From the NCBI GenBank assembly GCA_035942035.1, contig DASZDK010000054.1:1-53200 (forward strand): a stretch of DNA of 53,200 bases, given 5' to 3'. Under the pieces are notes generated by a model that saw nothing but the letters and a program-made list of their open reading frames with translations, had not been told where the DNA came from and made no database searches. Position numbers and translations under genes: made by a program. Within the stretch, counting starts at the first letter, position 1, and every line of letters begins with the position of its first letter. This DNA is from JAHWJR01 sp035942035 (lineage in GTDB: Bacteria; Actinomycetota; Acidimicrobiia; Acidimicrobiales; CADCSY01). This document shows positions 39,439-48,830 of the stretch, piece by piece.

Positions 39439-40655
39439 AGGCGCTGCGCGTCGAGCGTTCCCTCCCCCGCTTTGCCGCGGCCCGGCTCGCCGGCGCCCTG
39501 GCGCCGGGCGGCGGCGCCCGTGTCGGGCCCCTGCGCCTGGTCGACGTCGACCCGCCCGCCCGACCGGGCCCGGAATGGCAGCGGGTCCGGCCCCGCCTGG
39601 CCGGGATCTGCGGGTCCGATCTGGCGACCGTCGACGGCAAGGCGTCCCCGTGGTTCGAGCCCATCGTGAGCTTCCCCTTCGTCCCCGGCCACGAGGTGGT
39701 GGGCGACCTGGACGACGGCACCCGGGTGGTGATCGAGCCCGTGCTCGGATGCGCGGCGCGAGGCATCGACCCGCCGTGCCCGGGGTGCGCCGCCGACGAC
39801 GTGGGCCGCTGCCGCAACATCGCCTTCGGCCACCTCGAGCCCGGTCTGCAGACCGGCTACTGCGCCGACACGGGAGGCGGTTGGTCGATCGCCCTCATGG
39901 CCCATCCCAGCCAGTTGCACCGGGTCCCCGACGGGGTGAGCGACGAGGCCGCGGTCATGGTCGAGCCGACGGCCTGTGCCGTACGAGGCGCCTTGAAGTG
40001 CGCCGGCGGCGCCGGCGGCGTGATCACCGTGGTGGGCGCCGGCACGCTCGGCCTGTGCACCCTCGCCGCCCTGCGACGCTGGGTCGGCCCCGACCAGCTG
40101 CTGGTGGGGGCCAAGCATCCCCAGCAGCGCCGGCTGGCCACCGAGCTGGGAGCCACCACGGTGGTGGAGCCGGCCGGGCTCACCCGGGCCGTGCGCCGGG
40201 CCACGGGGTCCATGGCGCTTCCGCGCGGAGGGCCGGGGCCCCGGAACCGCACCGACGGTGAACCCCAGCAACTGTTGGGTGGGGCCGACGTCGTGGTCGA
40301 CTGCGTGGGCAGCGAAGCCAGCCTGGTCCAGGCGCTGGCGGTCGTGCGTCCCGGTGGCCGTATCGTGATGGTCGGCATGCCCGGTTCCGTCACCGTCGAC
40401 CTCACCCCCCTGTGGCAGCGGGAGGTCGAGCTGGTCGGCGCCTACGCCTACGGGCGGGAGCCCCAGCTCGATCGCCGCACCTTCGACCTGGCCTTCGAGC
40501 TCGTCGCCGAGGCCCGCCTCGACCGGCTGGTGTCGGCGACCTACCCCCTGCACCGCTACCGCGACGCCCTCTCCCACGCCGCCGAGTCGGGCCGGCGGGG
40601 AGCGGTGAAGGTGGCCTTCGACCTCCGTAACGAAAGGGATCGGGAACGACTGTGA
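39435..40655 (+). CDS. Zinc-dependent alcohol dehydrogenase-like oxidoreductase
   Basis: The product is 406 residues from GTG 39435, overlapping the preceding stop (GTGA). It is a medium-chain dehydrogenase: LAGICGSDLATVDG gives the catalytic-zinc Cys, FPFVPGHEVVGDL the His-Glu pair, CPGC...GRC an abbreviated structural-zinc loop, VVGAGTLGLCTLAAL the NAD(P) site and GGADVVVDCVGSEASLVQAL the end of the fold. With the acyl reductase next door, it may handle the fatty aldehyde or alcohol formed. The exact substrate is unknown. Confidence 0.85.
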   Translation: MKALRVERSLPRFAAARLAGALAPGGGARVGPLRLVDVDPPARPGPEWQRVRPRLAGICGSDLATVDGKASPWFEPIVSFPFVPGHEVVGDLDDGTRVVIEPVLGCAARGIDPPCPGCAADDVGRCRNIAFGHLEPGLQTGYCADTGGGWSIALMAHPSQLHRVPDGVSDEAAVMVEPTACAVRGALKCAGGAGGVITVVGAGTLGLCTLAALRRWVGPDQLLVGAKHPQQRRLATELGATTVVEPAGLTRAVRRATGSMALPRGGPGPRNRTDGEPQQLLGGADVVVDCVGSEASLVQALAVVRPGGRIVMVGMPGSVTVDLTPLWQREVELVGAYAYGREPQLDRRTFDLAFELVAEARLDRLVSATYPLHRYRDALSHAAESGRRGAVKVAFDLRNERDRERL

Positions 40656-40734
40656 CTGACAGGGCACTGGCCCACGGCCGACTCCGCATTCCAGCCTGGA
40701 CGCCGCCGGCACCGAGGGCCAGTCAGGTGATCCG

Positions 40735-42321
40735 ATGAGCCCGCGGCCGGGGTTCGTGCTCGAGGTCGACCGGTCGACCCCGCCCACGCTGTTCATGCAC
40801 GGCGAGGGCTTCCGCCTGGAGAGCCTCCCCGTCGGCAGCCGCATCGTCTACCCGCCCGAGGCGTTGGCCACCGTCGCCGACATCGACGGCGCCATCCGTT
40901 CCGCGCTGCTCCATCCCGTCGACTCCGAGCCGCTGCCGGCCCTGCTGTTCCCCGGCATGCGCTTGACCATCGCCTTCGACGACGTGTCCCTGCCGCTGCC
41001 GCCCATGCGCCGTCCCGACGTGCGCCAGCGGGTGATCGAGGCGGTGCTCGACCTGGCCGCCGCCGCCGGGGTCGACGACGTCCACCTCATCGCCGCCCTG
41101 GCCCTGCACCGGCGCATGACCGAGGCCGAGCTGCGCCACGCCGTCGGTGACCGGGTCTACGACGCCTTCGCCCCCCGGGGCCAGCTCTACAACTTCGACG
41201 CCGAGGATCCCGACGCCCTGACCTTCATCGGCGAGACCGACCAGGGCGAGGAGGTCGAGATCAGCAAGCGGGCTGCTGAGTCCGACCTGCTGATCTACGT
41301 GAACATCAACCTCGTCGCCATGGACGGTGGCCACAAGTCCACGGCCACCGGCCTGGCGTCGTACCGGAGCCTGCGCCACCACCACAACGTGCGCACGCTG
41401 CAGCGCAGCCGGTCGTTCATGGACCAGCATCGCTCGGAGCTGCACTCCTCGAACTGGCGCATGGGCAAGGTGCTCCGCGACGCCGGCGTGAGGATCTTCC
41501 AGATCGAGACGACCCTCAACAACGACACCTTCCCTCCCCCGTTCGACTTCTTGCAGAAGCGGGAGTGGGAGTGGTCGGCACGAGACCGCGCCACCTTCGT
41601 CGCCTCATCCAAGGCCCTGGATCGGGCCCCGAACCGAGTTCGGCGCTCGGTGTTCCACTCGGTGCGAGCGCCACACGATCTCACCGGAGTGGCCGCCGGC
41701 GAGGTGGAGGCGGTCCATCGGCTCACGACCGCCAGGGTGTACGAGCAGCAGCTCGTCCCGGTCGAGGGCCAGACCGACGTGCTCACCCTGGGGCTGCCCT
41801 ACATCTGCCCCTACAACGTCAACTCGGTGATGAACCCGATCCTCGTGATGTCCACGGCGTTGGGCTACTTCTTCAACCTGTACCGGGGCCGCCCCCTGGT
41901 GCGGGAGGGCGGCGTCCTCATCGTGAGCCACCCCACGCCCTGGGAGTTCCACCCCGTTCACCACCCCAGCTACATCGACTTCTTCGAGCAGGTGCTCACC
42001 GAGACGACCGATCCCCTCGAGGTGGAGAAGACCTACGAGCAGGCCTACGCCGAGGACGAGTGGTACCGCCACCTGTACCGGACGAGCTACGCCTACCACG
42101 GCGTCCACCCCTTCTACATGTGGTATTGGGGCTCCCACGCCCTGCAGCACCTGGGTGCGGTGATCGTCGTGGGCGGCGACGCGCGCGCCGTGCGCCGGCT
42201 CGGTTTCAAGCCGGCCAGCACGCTGCGGGACGCCCTGGAGATGGCCAGCGACGTGGTTGGGCGCGAACCGTCCATCACCCACTTCCACGCACCTCCGCTG
42301 ATGATGGCCGACGTGACGTGA
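40735..42321 (+). CDS. LarA-like (nickel-pincer racemase family, DUF2088) protein
   Basis: The product is 528 residues. The N-terminal part reads LTIAFDDVSLPLPPM then GVDDVHLIAALALHRRMTEAELRHAVG, the DUF2088 signature whose His in the AxxLHRxMT motif is catalytic in lactate racemase. MDGGHKSTATGLASYRSLRHHHN matches the segment carrying the Lys that binds the nickel-pincer nucleotide and a second His. The C-terminal half (about 280-528) is longer than in lactate racemase. The lar cofactor genes are not in the window. It is 79 nt after the dehydrogenase and overlaps the acyltransferase gene, so a lipid hydroxy-acid substrate is plausible but unproven. Confidence 0.78.
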   Translation: MSPRPGFVLEVDRSTPPTLFMHGEGFRLESLPVGSRIVYPPEALATVADIDGAIRSALLHPVDSEPLPALLFPGMRLTIAFDDVSLPLPPMRRPDVRQRVIEAVLDLAAAAGVDDVHLIAALALHRRMTEAELRHAVGDRVYDAFAPRGQLYNFDAEDPDALTFIGETDQGEEVEISKRAAESDLLIYVNINLVAMDGGHKSTATGLASYRSLRHHHNVRTLQRSRSFMDQHRSELHSSNWRMGKVLRDAGVRIFQIETTLNNDTFPPPFDFLQKREWEWSARDRATFVASSKALDRAPNRVRRSVFHSVRAPHDLTGVAAGEVEAVHRLTTARVYEQQLVPVEGQTDVLTLGLPYICPYNVNSVMNPILVMSTALGYFFNLYRGRPLVREGGVLIVSHPTPWEFHPVHHPSYIDFFEQVLTETTDPLEVEKTYEQAYAEDEWYRHLYRTSYAYHGVHPFYMWYWGSHALQHLGAVIVVGGDARAVRRLGFKPASTLRDALEMASDVVGREPSITHFHAPPLMMADVT

Positions 42322-43211
42322 GGTTGCCGCTGCTGAAGTTCCCCTTGTCGGCGCCTACGCGTCCGGCCGGCGTGGAGCTTCTGCCGGTCGTCCGCCGCAG
42401 CGGGGCCGACTACGACACCGAGTGGGCCCGCCGGCCACTCTCCCGCTACGCCCGGCTGCTGATGGTGGAGGGCCCGATCCGACTGGGCGTGCACGCCTTG
42501 GCGGCGCCCGAACGGGCCGGCCTCGACCGTCTCGAGGGCCTGGAGGGGCCGGCGATCTTCGCTGCCAACCACCACAGCCACCTCGATGCTCCCCTGCTGT
42601 TGACGTCGGTGCCCGACCGGTGGCGCCATCGCCTGGTGGTGGCCGCCGCCGCCGACTACTTCTTCGCCAACCGGCTCACGTCGGCGGCGTCGGCCCTGGG
42701 CATCGGCGCCATTCCCATCGAGCGCAACCGGATCGAGCGCCGGTCGGCCGATCGGGCTGCCGCGCTCATCATGCGGGGGTGGAGCCTGCTGATCTTCCCC
42801 GAGGGCGGCCGCAGCACCGACGGTTGGGGGCAGGGCCACCGTGGCGGGGCGGCCTACCTCTCCCTGCGCTGCTCGGTGCCGGTGGTGCCCATCCACATCG
42901 AAGGGACGGGACGCATTTTCGGCAAGGGCGACAAGCGACCCCGTCCCGGCACCAGCCGGGTCACCTTCGGCGCCCCGTTGCACCCGGTCGCCGGCGAGCA
43001 CGCCACCCGTTTCGCCGGGCACATCGAAGCCGCGGTGGCCACCCTCGCCGACGAGGCCGCCACCGACTGGTGGTCGGCCCGCCGGCGGGCGGCCAAGGGC
43101 GAGTCACCCTCGCTGACGGGCCCCGAACTCGCCTCGTGGCGCCGCAGTTGGGCCCTCGGTGATCGCCGGCGCCGCCCCCCACGCCGGCGCACCGCCTGGC
43201 CCCGGATCTGA
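42318..43211 (+). CDS. PlsC-like 1-acylglycerol-3-phosphate acyltransferase
   Basis: The product is 297 residues from GTG 42318, overlapping the preceding TGA. Acyltransferase motifs are NHHSHLDAPLL (HX4D), GAIPIERNRI, LLIFPEGGRSTDG and VPVVPIHIEGT. The protein has a basic, Arg-rich C-terminus. It transfers an acyl group to a lysophospholipid or a related hydroxyl acceptor at the membrane. It is the last gene of the TetR-associated operon, giving that operon both a reducing and an acylating step. Its end lies 77 nt before the gltB start. Confidence 0.88.
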   Translation: MRLPLLKFPLSAPTRPAGVELLPVVRRSGADYDTEWARRPLSRYARLLMVEGPIRLGVHALAAPERAGLDRLEGLEGPAIFAANHHSHLDAPLLLTSVPDRWRHRLVVAAAADYFFANRLTSAASALGIGAIPIERNRIERRSADRAAALIMRGWSLLIFPEGGRSTDGWGQGHRGGAAYLSLRCSVPVVPIHIEGTGRIFGKGDKRPRPGTSRVTFGAPLHPVAGEHATRFAGHIEAAVATLADEAATDWWSARRRAAKGESPSLTGPELASWRRSWALGDRRRRPPRRRTAWPRI

Positions 43212-43287
43212 CTCCGGCGCCGCGCCACCTGTTGCCGGCGAGGTCGGGCCCGGGCGCCTTGGAGGGCGTGCGGTAGCGTTGGCTCCC

Positions 43288-46200
43288 ATGCGCCCCGAGC
43301 TCGACGCCTGCGGAATCGGCTTCGCCGCCGACGCCACCGGCCGGACCTCCAGGTCAATCGTGGAGGCCGCCCTGGGTGGCCTGGCCTGTGTGAAGCACCG
43401 TGGCGCCGTGGCAGCAGACGCCCGTTCGGCGGACGGGTCGGGCCTGCTCGTTCCCATCCCCGCCGCCATCTTCGGTGAGGGCCACGGGGTGGCCAGCCTC
43501 TTCTTCAGAGGTGCCGACCCGCGTGCCGCCATCGAGGCCGCCGCCGCCGCCGAGGGCATCGAGCTGATCGACTGGCGCGTCCCCCCCACCGACGACCACC
43601 ACCTGGGTCGCCAGGCCCAGGCGGACAAGCCGGCCATGCTCCAGGTGGTGTTCGGGTCCGCCTCGGACGACGGCAACGGGTACCGCCACCAGGCCGACGA
43701 GCGGCGCGCCTACCGCTTGCGTCGCCGCATCGAAGCCACCGCCGACGGTGTCTACGTCGCCTCCTGTTCCTACCGGACCATCGTCTACAAGGGGCTGGCG
43801 GCCGCCGACGCCCTCGCCGACTTCTATCCCGACCTGGCCGACGAGCGCTTCGCCGCCCCCTTCGCCGTGTTCCACCAGCGCTTCTCGACCAACACCGCCC
43901 CCACCTGGGAGCGGGCCCAGCCCTTCCGCATGCTCTGCCACAACGGCGAGATCAACGCCATCCAGGGCAACGAGCACCGCATGCTGGCCCGGGCCGTGCT
44001 GGGCACGGAAGAGGCCGGCCTGGGCCGCGAGGAGTTCATCCGGCCCGTCCTCGACCCCCACGATTCCGACTCCGGCAAGCTGGACTCGGCGGTGGAGCTC
44101 CTGGTTCGTGGCGGGCGCGACGTTCGCCACGCCGTGGCCATGCTCGTCCCGGAGGCGTGGGAGAACGCCCGCGACCTCGACCCCGACGTTCGCGGGTTCT
44201 ACCGCTACCACTCCACGCTCATGGAGCCCTGGGACGGCCCGGCCGGGCTCATCTTCACCGACGGCCTCGGTGTCGGTGCCGCCCTCGACCGCAACGGCTT
44301 GCGGCCACTGCGGTGGGCGGCGTGCGAGGACGGTCTGATCGTGTGCGCCTCCGAGGCCGGCGCCATCGACACCCGTGGCCACGGGAAGGTGAAGCGGGGC
44401 CGGCTCGGACCTGGACAGATGCTCTTCGTCGACCCCAGCCGCGGCCTTCTGCACGACGCCGAGTGCAAGCAGCGCCTCGCCGCCGGCCCCTACGCCCGCT
44501 GGGCGGCCGAGGGCCTGCTGGCCCTGTCCCGAGGGGAGCCGGTGCAGGCCCCTCCGGAGCCCGACGAGCTCGAGCGCCGGCAGGCGGCTCACGGCTACAC
44601 CAAGGAGGAGATGGCCATGGTGCTCAAGCCCATGGCCAACGACGCCCACGAGCCGACCTTCTCCATGGGCGACGACTCACCTCTGCCCCACCTGGCCGGG
44701 CGCCCCCGTCCGGTGCACCACTACCTCCGCCAGCGCTTCGCCCAGGTGACGAACCCGCCCATCGACCCGGTGCGCGAGCGCCGGGTCATGAGCCTGCGCA
44801 CGCTGCTTGGGCCCCGCCAGCCCATCCTCTCCGAGAGCGCCGCCGCCGCCCGCCTGGTCACGCTGCGGTCGTTCTTCCTCTACCCCTCCGGGGTGCTGGC
44901 CCTCTACGACCGCGAGCGTTTCCCCTTCACCACCGCCCCGCTCGACGCCACCTTTCCCGTGGCCGACGGGCCAGACGGGCTCCCGAAGGGCCTCCAGCGG
45001 CTCTGCGACGAGGCCGAGGCCCAGGTGCTCGAGGGCGCCGACATCCTCGTGCTCGACCACGCCGACATCTCCTCCACCCGGGCGCCGGTCCCGTCGCTAC
45101 TGGCCTGCGGCGCCGTCCACCACCGCCTGATCGACCGCCGCCTGCGCTCTCGGACCAGCTTGGTCGTGGTCAGCGACAGCGCACGCGACACCCACGAGAT
45201 CGCCGCCCTGCTGGGCTACGGCGCCGACGCGGTGTGCCCCCGCCTGGCCCTGCAGACGGTGGCCGCGCAGGCCGACGCCGACGAGAGCTCCGACGCGGTC
45301 AGCCCCGAGGCTCAGGACCGCTTTCATTCGGCCATCGAGGAGGGCACCCTCAAGATCCTCTCCAAGATGGGCATCTCGACGGTCGACTCCTACCGAGGTG
45401 CGCAGATCTTCGAGATCATCGGCTTGGCCTCGGAGGTCGTCGACGTCTGCTTCAAGGGAACGACGTCGACCGTGGGCGGCATCGGCTGGGACGCACTGGG
45501 GGACGACGTGCTGGTGCGCCATGCCGGTGCCTGGCCGGCCGAGTCCGAGACCAAGGTCCAGCTCGACCCCGGCGGTTTCTTCCGCGTGCGCCGGAGCGGG
45601 GAGTACCACGGCAAGGGCAAGGAGGTCGTCGACGCCCTCGGCGAGCTCACCCTGGTCACGGCCACCGAGGAGATGGCCGCCGCCCACCTGCTGCAGCGGG
45701 CGATCAAAGGCGAGTCCTACGAGCTCTACGAGCGCTTCGCCACCCTGGTGAACGACCGACCGCCCACGGAGCTCCACGACCTGCTCGAGCTGGTCCCTGC
45801 CGGGCCTCCCGTGCCGCTCGAGGACGTGGAGCCGGCCAGCGAGATCGTCACGCGCTTCACCACCGGGGCGATGTCGCACGGAGCACTGTCCAAAGAGGCG
45901 CACGAGACGCTGGCCGAGGCCATGAACCTCCTGGGCGCCCGCTCCAACTGCGGCGAGGGGGGCGAAGACCCGGCGCGGTTCCGGACACGGGGGCAACCGA
46001 CCGGGGACAAGAACTCCCGCACCAAGCAGATCGCCTCCGGACGCTTCGGCGTCACTCCCGAGTACGTGGCCCACGCCGACGAGCTGCAGATCAAGATCGC
46101 CCAGGGCTCCAAGCCCGGCGAGGGCGGGCAGCTCCCGGGGCACAAGGTGTCCGACGAGATCGCCCGCCTCCGCCATACTCAACCCGGCGTGGCCCTCATC

Positions 46201-47724
46201 TCGCCCCCGCCCCACCACGACATCTATTCGATCGAGGACCTGGCGCAGCTCATCTACGACCTCAAGCAGGTCAACGCCGCCGAGGTGTCGGTGAAGCTCG
46301 TGGCCGAGGACGGCGTGGGCACCATCGCCGCCGGGGTGGTCAAGGCCCTTGCCGACACCGTCCACATCAGCGGAGCCAACGGCGGCACCGGCGCCTCGCC
46401 CCTGTCGTCGATCAAGCACGCCGGTATGCCCTGGGAACTGGGCTTGGCCGACGCCCAGGCCGCCCTGGTCGAGAACCACTTGCGCGATCGGTGCCGGCTG
46501 CAGGTCGACGGCGGGTTCCTCACCGGCCGCCACGTGCTGGTCGCCGCCCTGCTCGGAGCCGACGAGTTCTCCTTCGGCACCGCCGCCATGATCGCCGAGG
46601 GCTGCATCATGCTGCGGGCCTGCCACCGCGACACCTGCAAGCCGGGCATCGCCACTCAGCGGCCGAACCTGCGGGCCAACTTCACCGGCACCGCCGAGGG
46701 AGTCGCCGCCTACTTCCTCTACATGGCCGACGAGGTCCGACGCCTGCTGGCGTCGCTGGGGTTCCGGTCGGTCGACGAGGCCGTGGGCCGGGTCGAGTGC
46801 CTGCGCCAGCGGCAGACGGGCGACCCCCGATCCGATTCGGTCGACCTCACTCCCTTGCTGACTCCCCCGGTCGACCCCGAAGCCCCCCGCCGGTTCGTGG
46901 CCACCGATCCCATCCAGCGCCCCCGCTCGCCGTTGGGGGACCGGCTCCTGGCCGACGCATTCCGCCCCGTCTGGGACGGGGCCGACGTCGAGCTGAGCTA
47001 CCCCATCGTGAACGCCGACCGATCCATCGGCGCTGCCCTGGGCGGAGCGATCTCGCTGGAGTACGGTGAGCGGCCGCCTCGCGGCACGGCCGCGGCGCGA
47101 TTCACCGGCGCCGCCGGCCAGAGCTTCGGCGCCTTCCTCACCCACGGCGTGGAGCTGGAGCTGGTCGGAGAGGCCAACGACTACGTGGGCAAGGGCATGG
47201 GGGGCGGGCGTATCGTGATCGTCCCGCCACCCAACGACGCCGGCGAGCCCGTGCTGGCCGGCAACACCTGTCTCTACGGAGCCACGGGCGGTGACCTGTT
47301 CGTGGCTGGGTCCGCCGGCGAGCGCTTCGCCGTGCGGAACTCCGGCGCCACCGCGGTGGTGGAAGGCACGGGTGACCACTGCTGCGAGTACATGACCGGG
47401 GGCACGATCGTGGTGCTGGGCCCCGTCGGCTACAACCTCGGCGCCGGCATGACCGGAGGTCAGGCCTTCGTGTGGGACCCGAGCACCCAGCTCATCGCCC
47501 GGCTCAACGGCGCCCTGGTGGAGGCCGAGCGTCCCGACACCGAGCCACTTGAGGAGCTGCGCTGGCTGGTGGAGCGTCACCACGAGCTCACCGGGTCCGT
47601 GCGGGCAGCCGAGTTGCTCAAGGACTGGGACAGCGCCCTGGACCACTTCTGGCACGTGCTGCCCATCGACCGGGTACGGCGCATCGAGAAAGGCGGCGCC
47701 AGCCGGGTGGCCTCGAGCGCGTGA
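43288..47724 (+). CDS. gltB: Glutamate synthase large subunit
   Basis: The product is 1478 residues. It makes glutamate from glutamine and 2-oxoglutarate. ATG 43288 gives MRPELDACGIGF, where the seven-residue propeptide is removed to expose Cys8 as the N-terminal nucleophile of the glutaminase domain. HQRFSTNTAPTWERAQPFRMLCHNGEINAIQGN is the class II amidotransferase signature. The FMN synthase domain has SGANGGTGASPLSSIKHAG, and the 3Fe-4S motif is CIMLRACHRDTC. The C-terminal beta-helix (GGRIVIVPPP, GNTCLYGATGGDLFVAG) is complete. The small subunit gene gltD is not next to it. Confidence 0.97.
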   Translation: MRPELDACGIGFAADATGRTSRSIVEAALGGLACVKHRGAVAADARSADGSGLLVPIPAAIFGEGHGVASLFFRGADPRAAIEAAAAAEGIELIDWRVPPTDDHHLGRQAQADKPAMLQVVFGSASDDGNGYRHQADERRAYRLRRRIEATADGVYVASCSYRTIVYKGLAAADALADFYPDLADERFAAPFAVFHQRFSTNTAPTWERAQPFRMLCHNGEINAIQGNEHRMLARAVLGTEEAGLGREEFIRPVLDPHDSDSGKLDSAVELLVRGGRDVRHAVAMLVPEAWENARDLDPDVRGFYRYHSTLMEPWDGPAGLIFTDGLGVGAALDRNGLRPLRWAACEDGLIVCASEAGAIDTRGHGKVKRGRLGPGQMLFVDPSRGLLHDAECKQRLAAGPYARWAAEGLLALSRGEPVQAPPEPDELERRQAAHGYTKEEMAMVLKPMANDAHEPTFSMGDDSPLPHLAGRPRPVHHYLRQRFAQVTNPPIDPVRERRVMSLRTLLGPRQPILSESAAAARLVTLRSFFLYPSGVLALYDRERFPFTTAPLDATFPVADGPDGLPKGLQRLCDEAEAQVLEGADILVLDHADISSTRAPVPSLLACGAVHHRLIDRRLRSRTSLVVVSDSARDTHEIAALLGYGADAVCPRLALQTVAAQADADESSDAVSPEAQDRFHSAIEEGTLKILSKMGISTVDSYRGAQIFEIIGLASEVVDVCFKGTTSTVGGIGWDALGDDVLVRHAGAWPAESETKVQLDPGGFFRVRRSGEYHGKGKEVVDALGELTLVTATEEMAAAHLLQRAIKGESYELYERFATLVNDRPPTELHDLLELVPAGPPVPLEDVEPASEIVTRFTTGAMSHGALSKEAHETLAEAMNLLGARSNCGEGGEDPARFRTRGQPTGDKNSRTKQIASGRFGVTPEYVAHADELQIKIAQGSKPGEGGQLPGHKVSDEIARLRHTQPGVALISPPPHHDIYSIEDLAQLIYDLKQVNAAEVSVKLVAEDGVGTIAAGVVKALADTVHISGANGGTGASPLSSIKHAGMPWELGLADAQAALVENHLRDRCRLQVDGGFLTGRHVLVAALLGADEFSFGTAAMIAEGCIMLRACHRDTCKPGIATQRPNLRANFTGTAEGVAAYFLYMADEVRRLLASLGFRSVDEAVGRVECLRQRQTGDPRSDSVDLTPLLTPPVDPEAPRRFVATDPIQRPRSPLGDRLLADAFRPVWDGADVELSYPIVNADRSIGAALGGAISLEYGERPPRGTAAARFTGAAGQSFGAFLTHGVELELVGEANDYVGKGMGGGRIVIVPPPNDAGEPVLAGNTCLYGATGGDLFVAGSAGERFAVRNSGATAVVEGTGDHCCEYMTGGTIVVLGPVGYNLGAGMTGGQAFVWDPSTQLIARLNGALVEAERPDTEPLEELRWLVERHHELTGSVRAAELLKDWDSALDHFWHVLPIDRVRRIEKGGASRVASSA

Positions 47725-47791
47725 TCGCGGCGGCGATCATCCGGCCGGGAGGGAAGCGCCTGTGCGGACTTCGCAGCGTGGGGGCGCGAGG

Positions 47792-47823
47792 AAGGCCGGC
47801 CCGGGGGGGGTAGGGCCGGCCTT
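47792..47823 (+). terminator. Hairpin terminator after gltB
   Basis: The perfect 11-bp stem AAGGCCGGCCC/GGGCCGGCCTT with a G-rich 10-nt loop lies 68 nt after the gltB stop and before the LysR gene. Confidence 0.75.
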
Positions 47824-47906
47824 CTGGCGCTGCTGCTCCTTCAGCGTACGCGTGCGCTGCTGATCTTTGCAGCAGTTCTTTGCGATATGTGCCATCATCT
47901 CCAGCG

Positions 47907-48830
47907 ATGGACCTCCGTCAGCTCGCCGCCCTGGTGGCGGTGGCCGACGCCGGCACGTTCTCCGCTGCCGCCGCCCGGCTCCACACGGTCCAGTCGAACG
48001 TGTCGACCCACGTCGCCCGGCTGGAGCGTGAGCTCGGCGTGGCCCTGGTCGATCGCTCCGCCGGCCAGCTCACCGCCGAGGGGGACGTCGCCGTCGCCCG
48101 AGCCCGACGGGTGCAGGCCGAGGTCGACGCCCTCGTCGCCGACGTGGCATCGCTGCACGACGAGGTGGCCGGCCACGTTCGCATGGGCATCATCGGCACC
48201 ACCGGTCGCTGGATGCTCCCGCCCCTCTTGGCCGCCGTCGGCGCCCGGTACCCCAAGGTGCGGATCGCCATCCTCGAGGGGAACACCACGTCGTTGCTCC
48301 CCCAGCTCCTGGCCGGTGCCCTCGACCTCACGGTGGTGAACCTGCCGGTGAGCGACCCCCAGATCACCGTCGACGACCTCTTCGAAGAGGACTTGGTGCT
48401 GGTGGCGCCGGCCGGCCACTACCTCGCCTCCCGCCAGGAGGCCACCCTCGAGGAAGTGGCTGGCCACGAGCTCCTGCTGCCTCCTCCGGGCACCTCCATC
48501 CGCGTGGAGCTCGACCGGGCGGCAGAGGCGGCCGGCGTCACCCTGCGGGCGCAGGTCGAGCTCGACGGGCTCCGGCTCATCGCCTCGCTGGCGTTCGAAG
48601 GTTTCGGCGCCGCCATCCTGCCCGCCACCGCCGTGCCGGCCTTGCCCAACTCGGCGTGGCAGCGCATTGGACTTACCGGCGTCACCGGGCGTCGGGTGGG
48701 GCTGGCCCGGCGGCGACGGGGCCTGCCCTCGGCGCCGATCCGCGCGCTCCAGGAGGCGATGATCGAGGTCGTCACCGACCAGGCGCCCAGACAGCCCGGT
48801 GTCCGCCCCTCGCCCAGGAGCAGCGAGTGA
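47907..48830 (+). CDS. LysR-family transcriptional regulator
   Basis: The product is 307 residues from ATG 47907. The helix-turn-helix is MDLRQLAALVAVADAGTFSAAAARLHTVQSNVSTHVARLERELG. The effector domain has GIIGTTGRWMLPPLLAAVGARYPKVRIAILEG and FEEDLVLVAPAGH. Its stop overlaps the carboxyltransferase start (GTGA), which is unusual for LysR genes and suggests it regulates that operon. A link to gltB upstream (as for GltC) is possible but a terminator separates them. Confidence 0.88.
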   Translation: MDLRQLAALVAVADAGTFSAAAARLHTVQSNVSTHVARLERELGVALVDRSAGQLTAEGDVAVARARRVQAEVDALVADVASLHDEVAGHVRMGIIGTTGRWMLPPLLAAVGARYPKVRIAILEGNTTSLLPQLLAGALDLTVVNLPVSDPQITVDDLFEEDLVLVAPAGHYLASRQEATLEEVAGHELLLPPPGTSIRVELDRAAEAAGVTLRAQVELDGLRLIASLAFEGFGAAILPATAVPALPNSAWQRIGLTGVTGRRVGLARRRRGLPSAPIRALQEAMIEVVTDQAPRQPGVRPSPRSSE

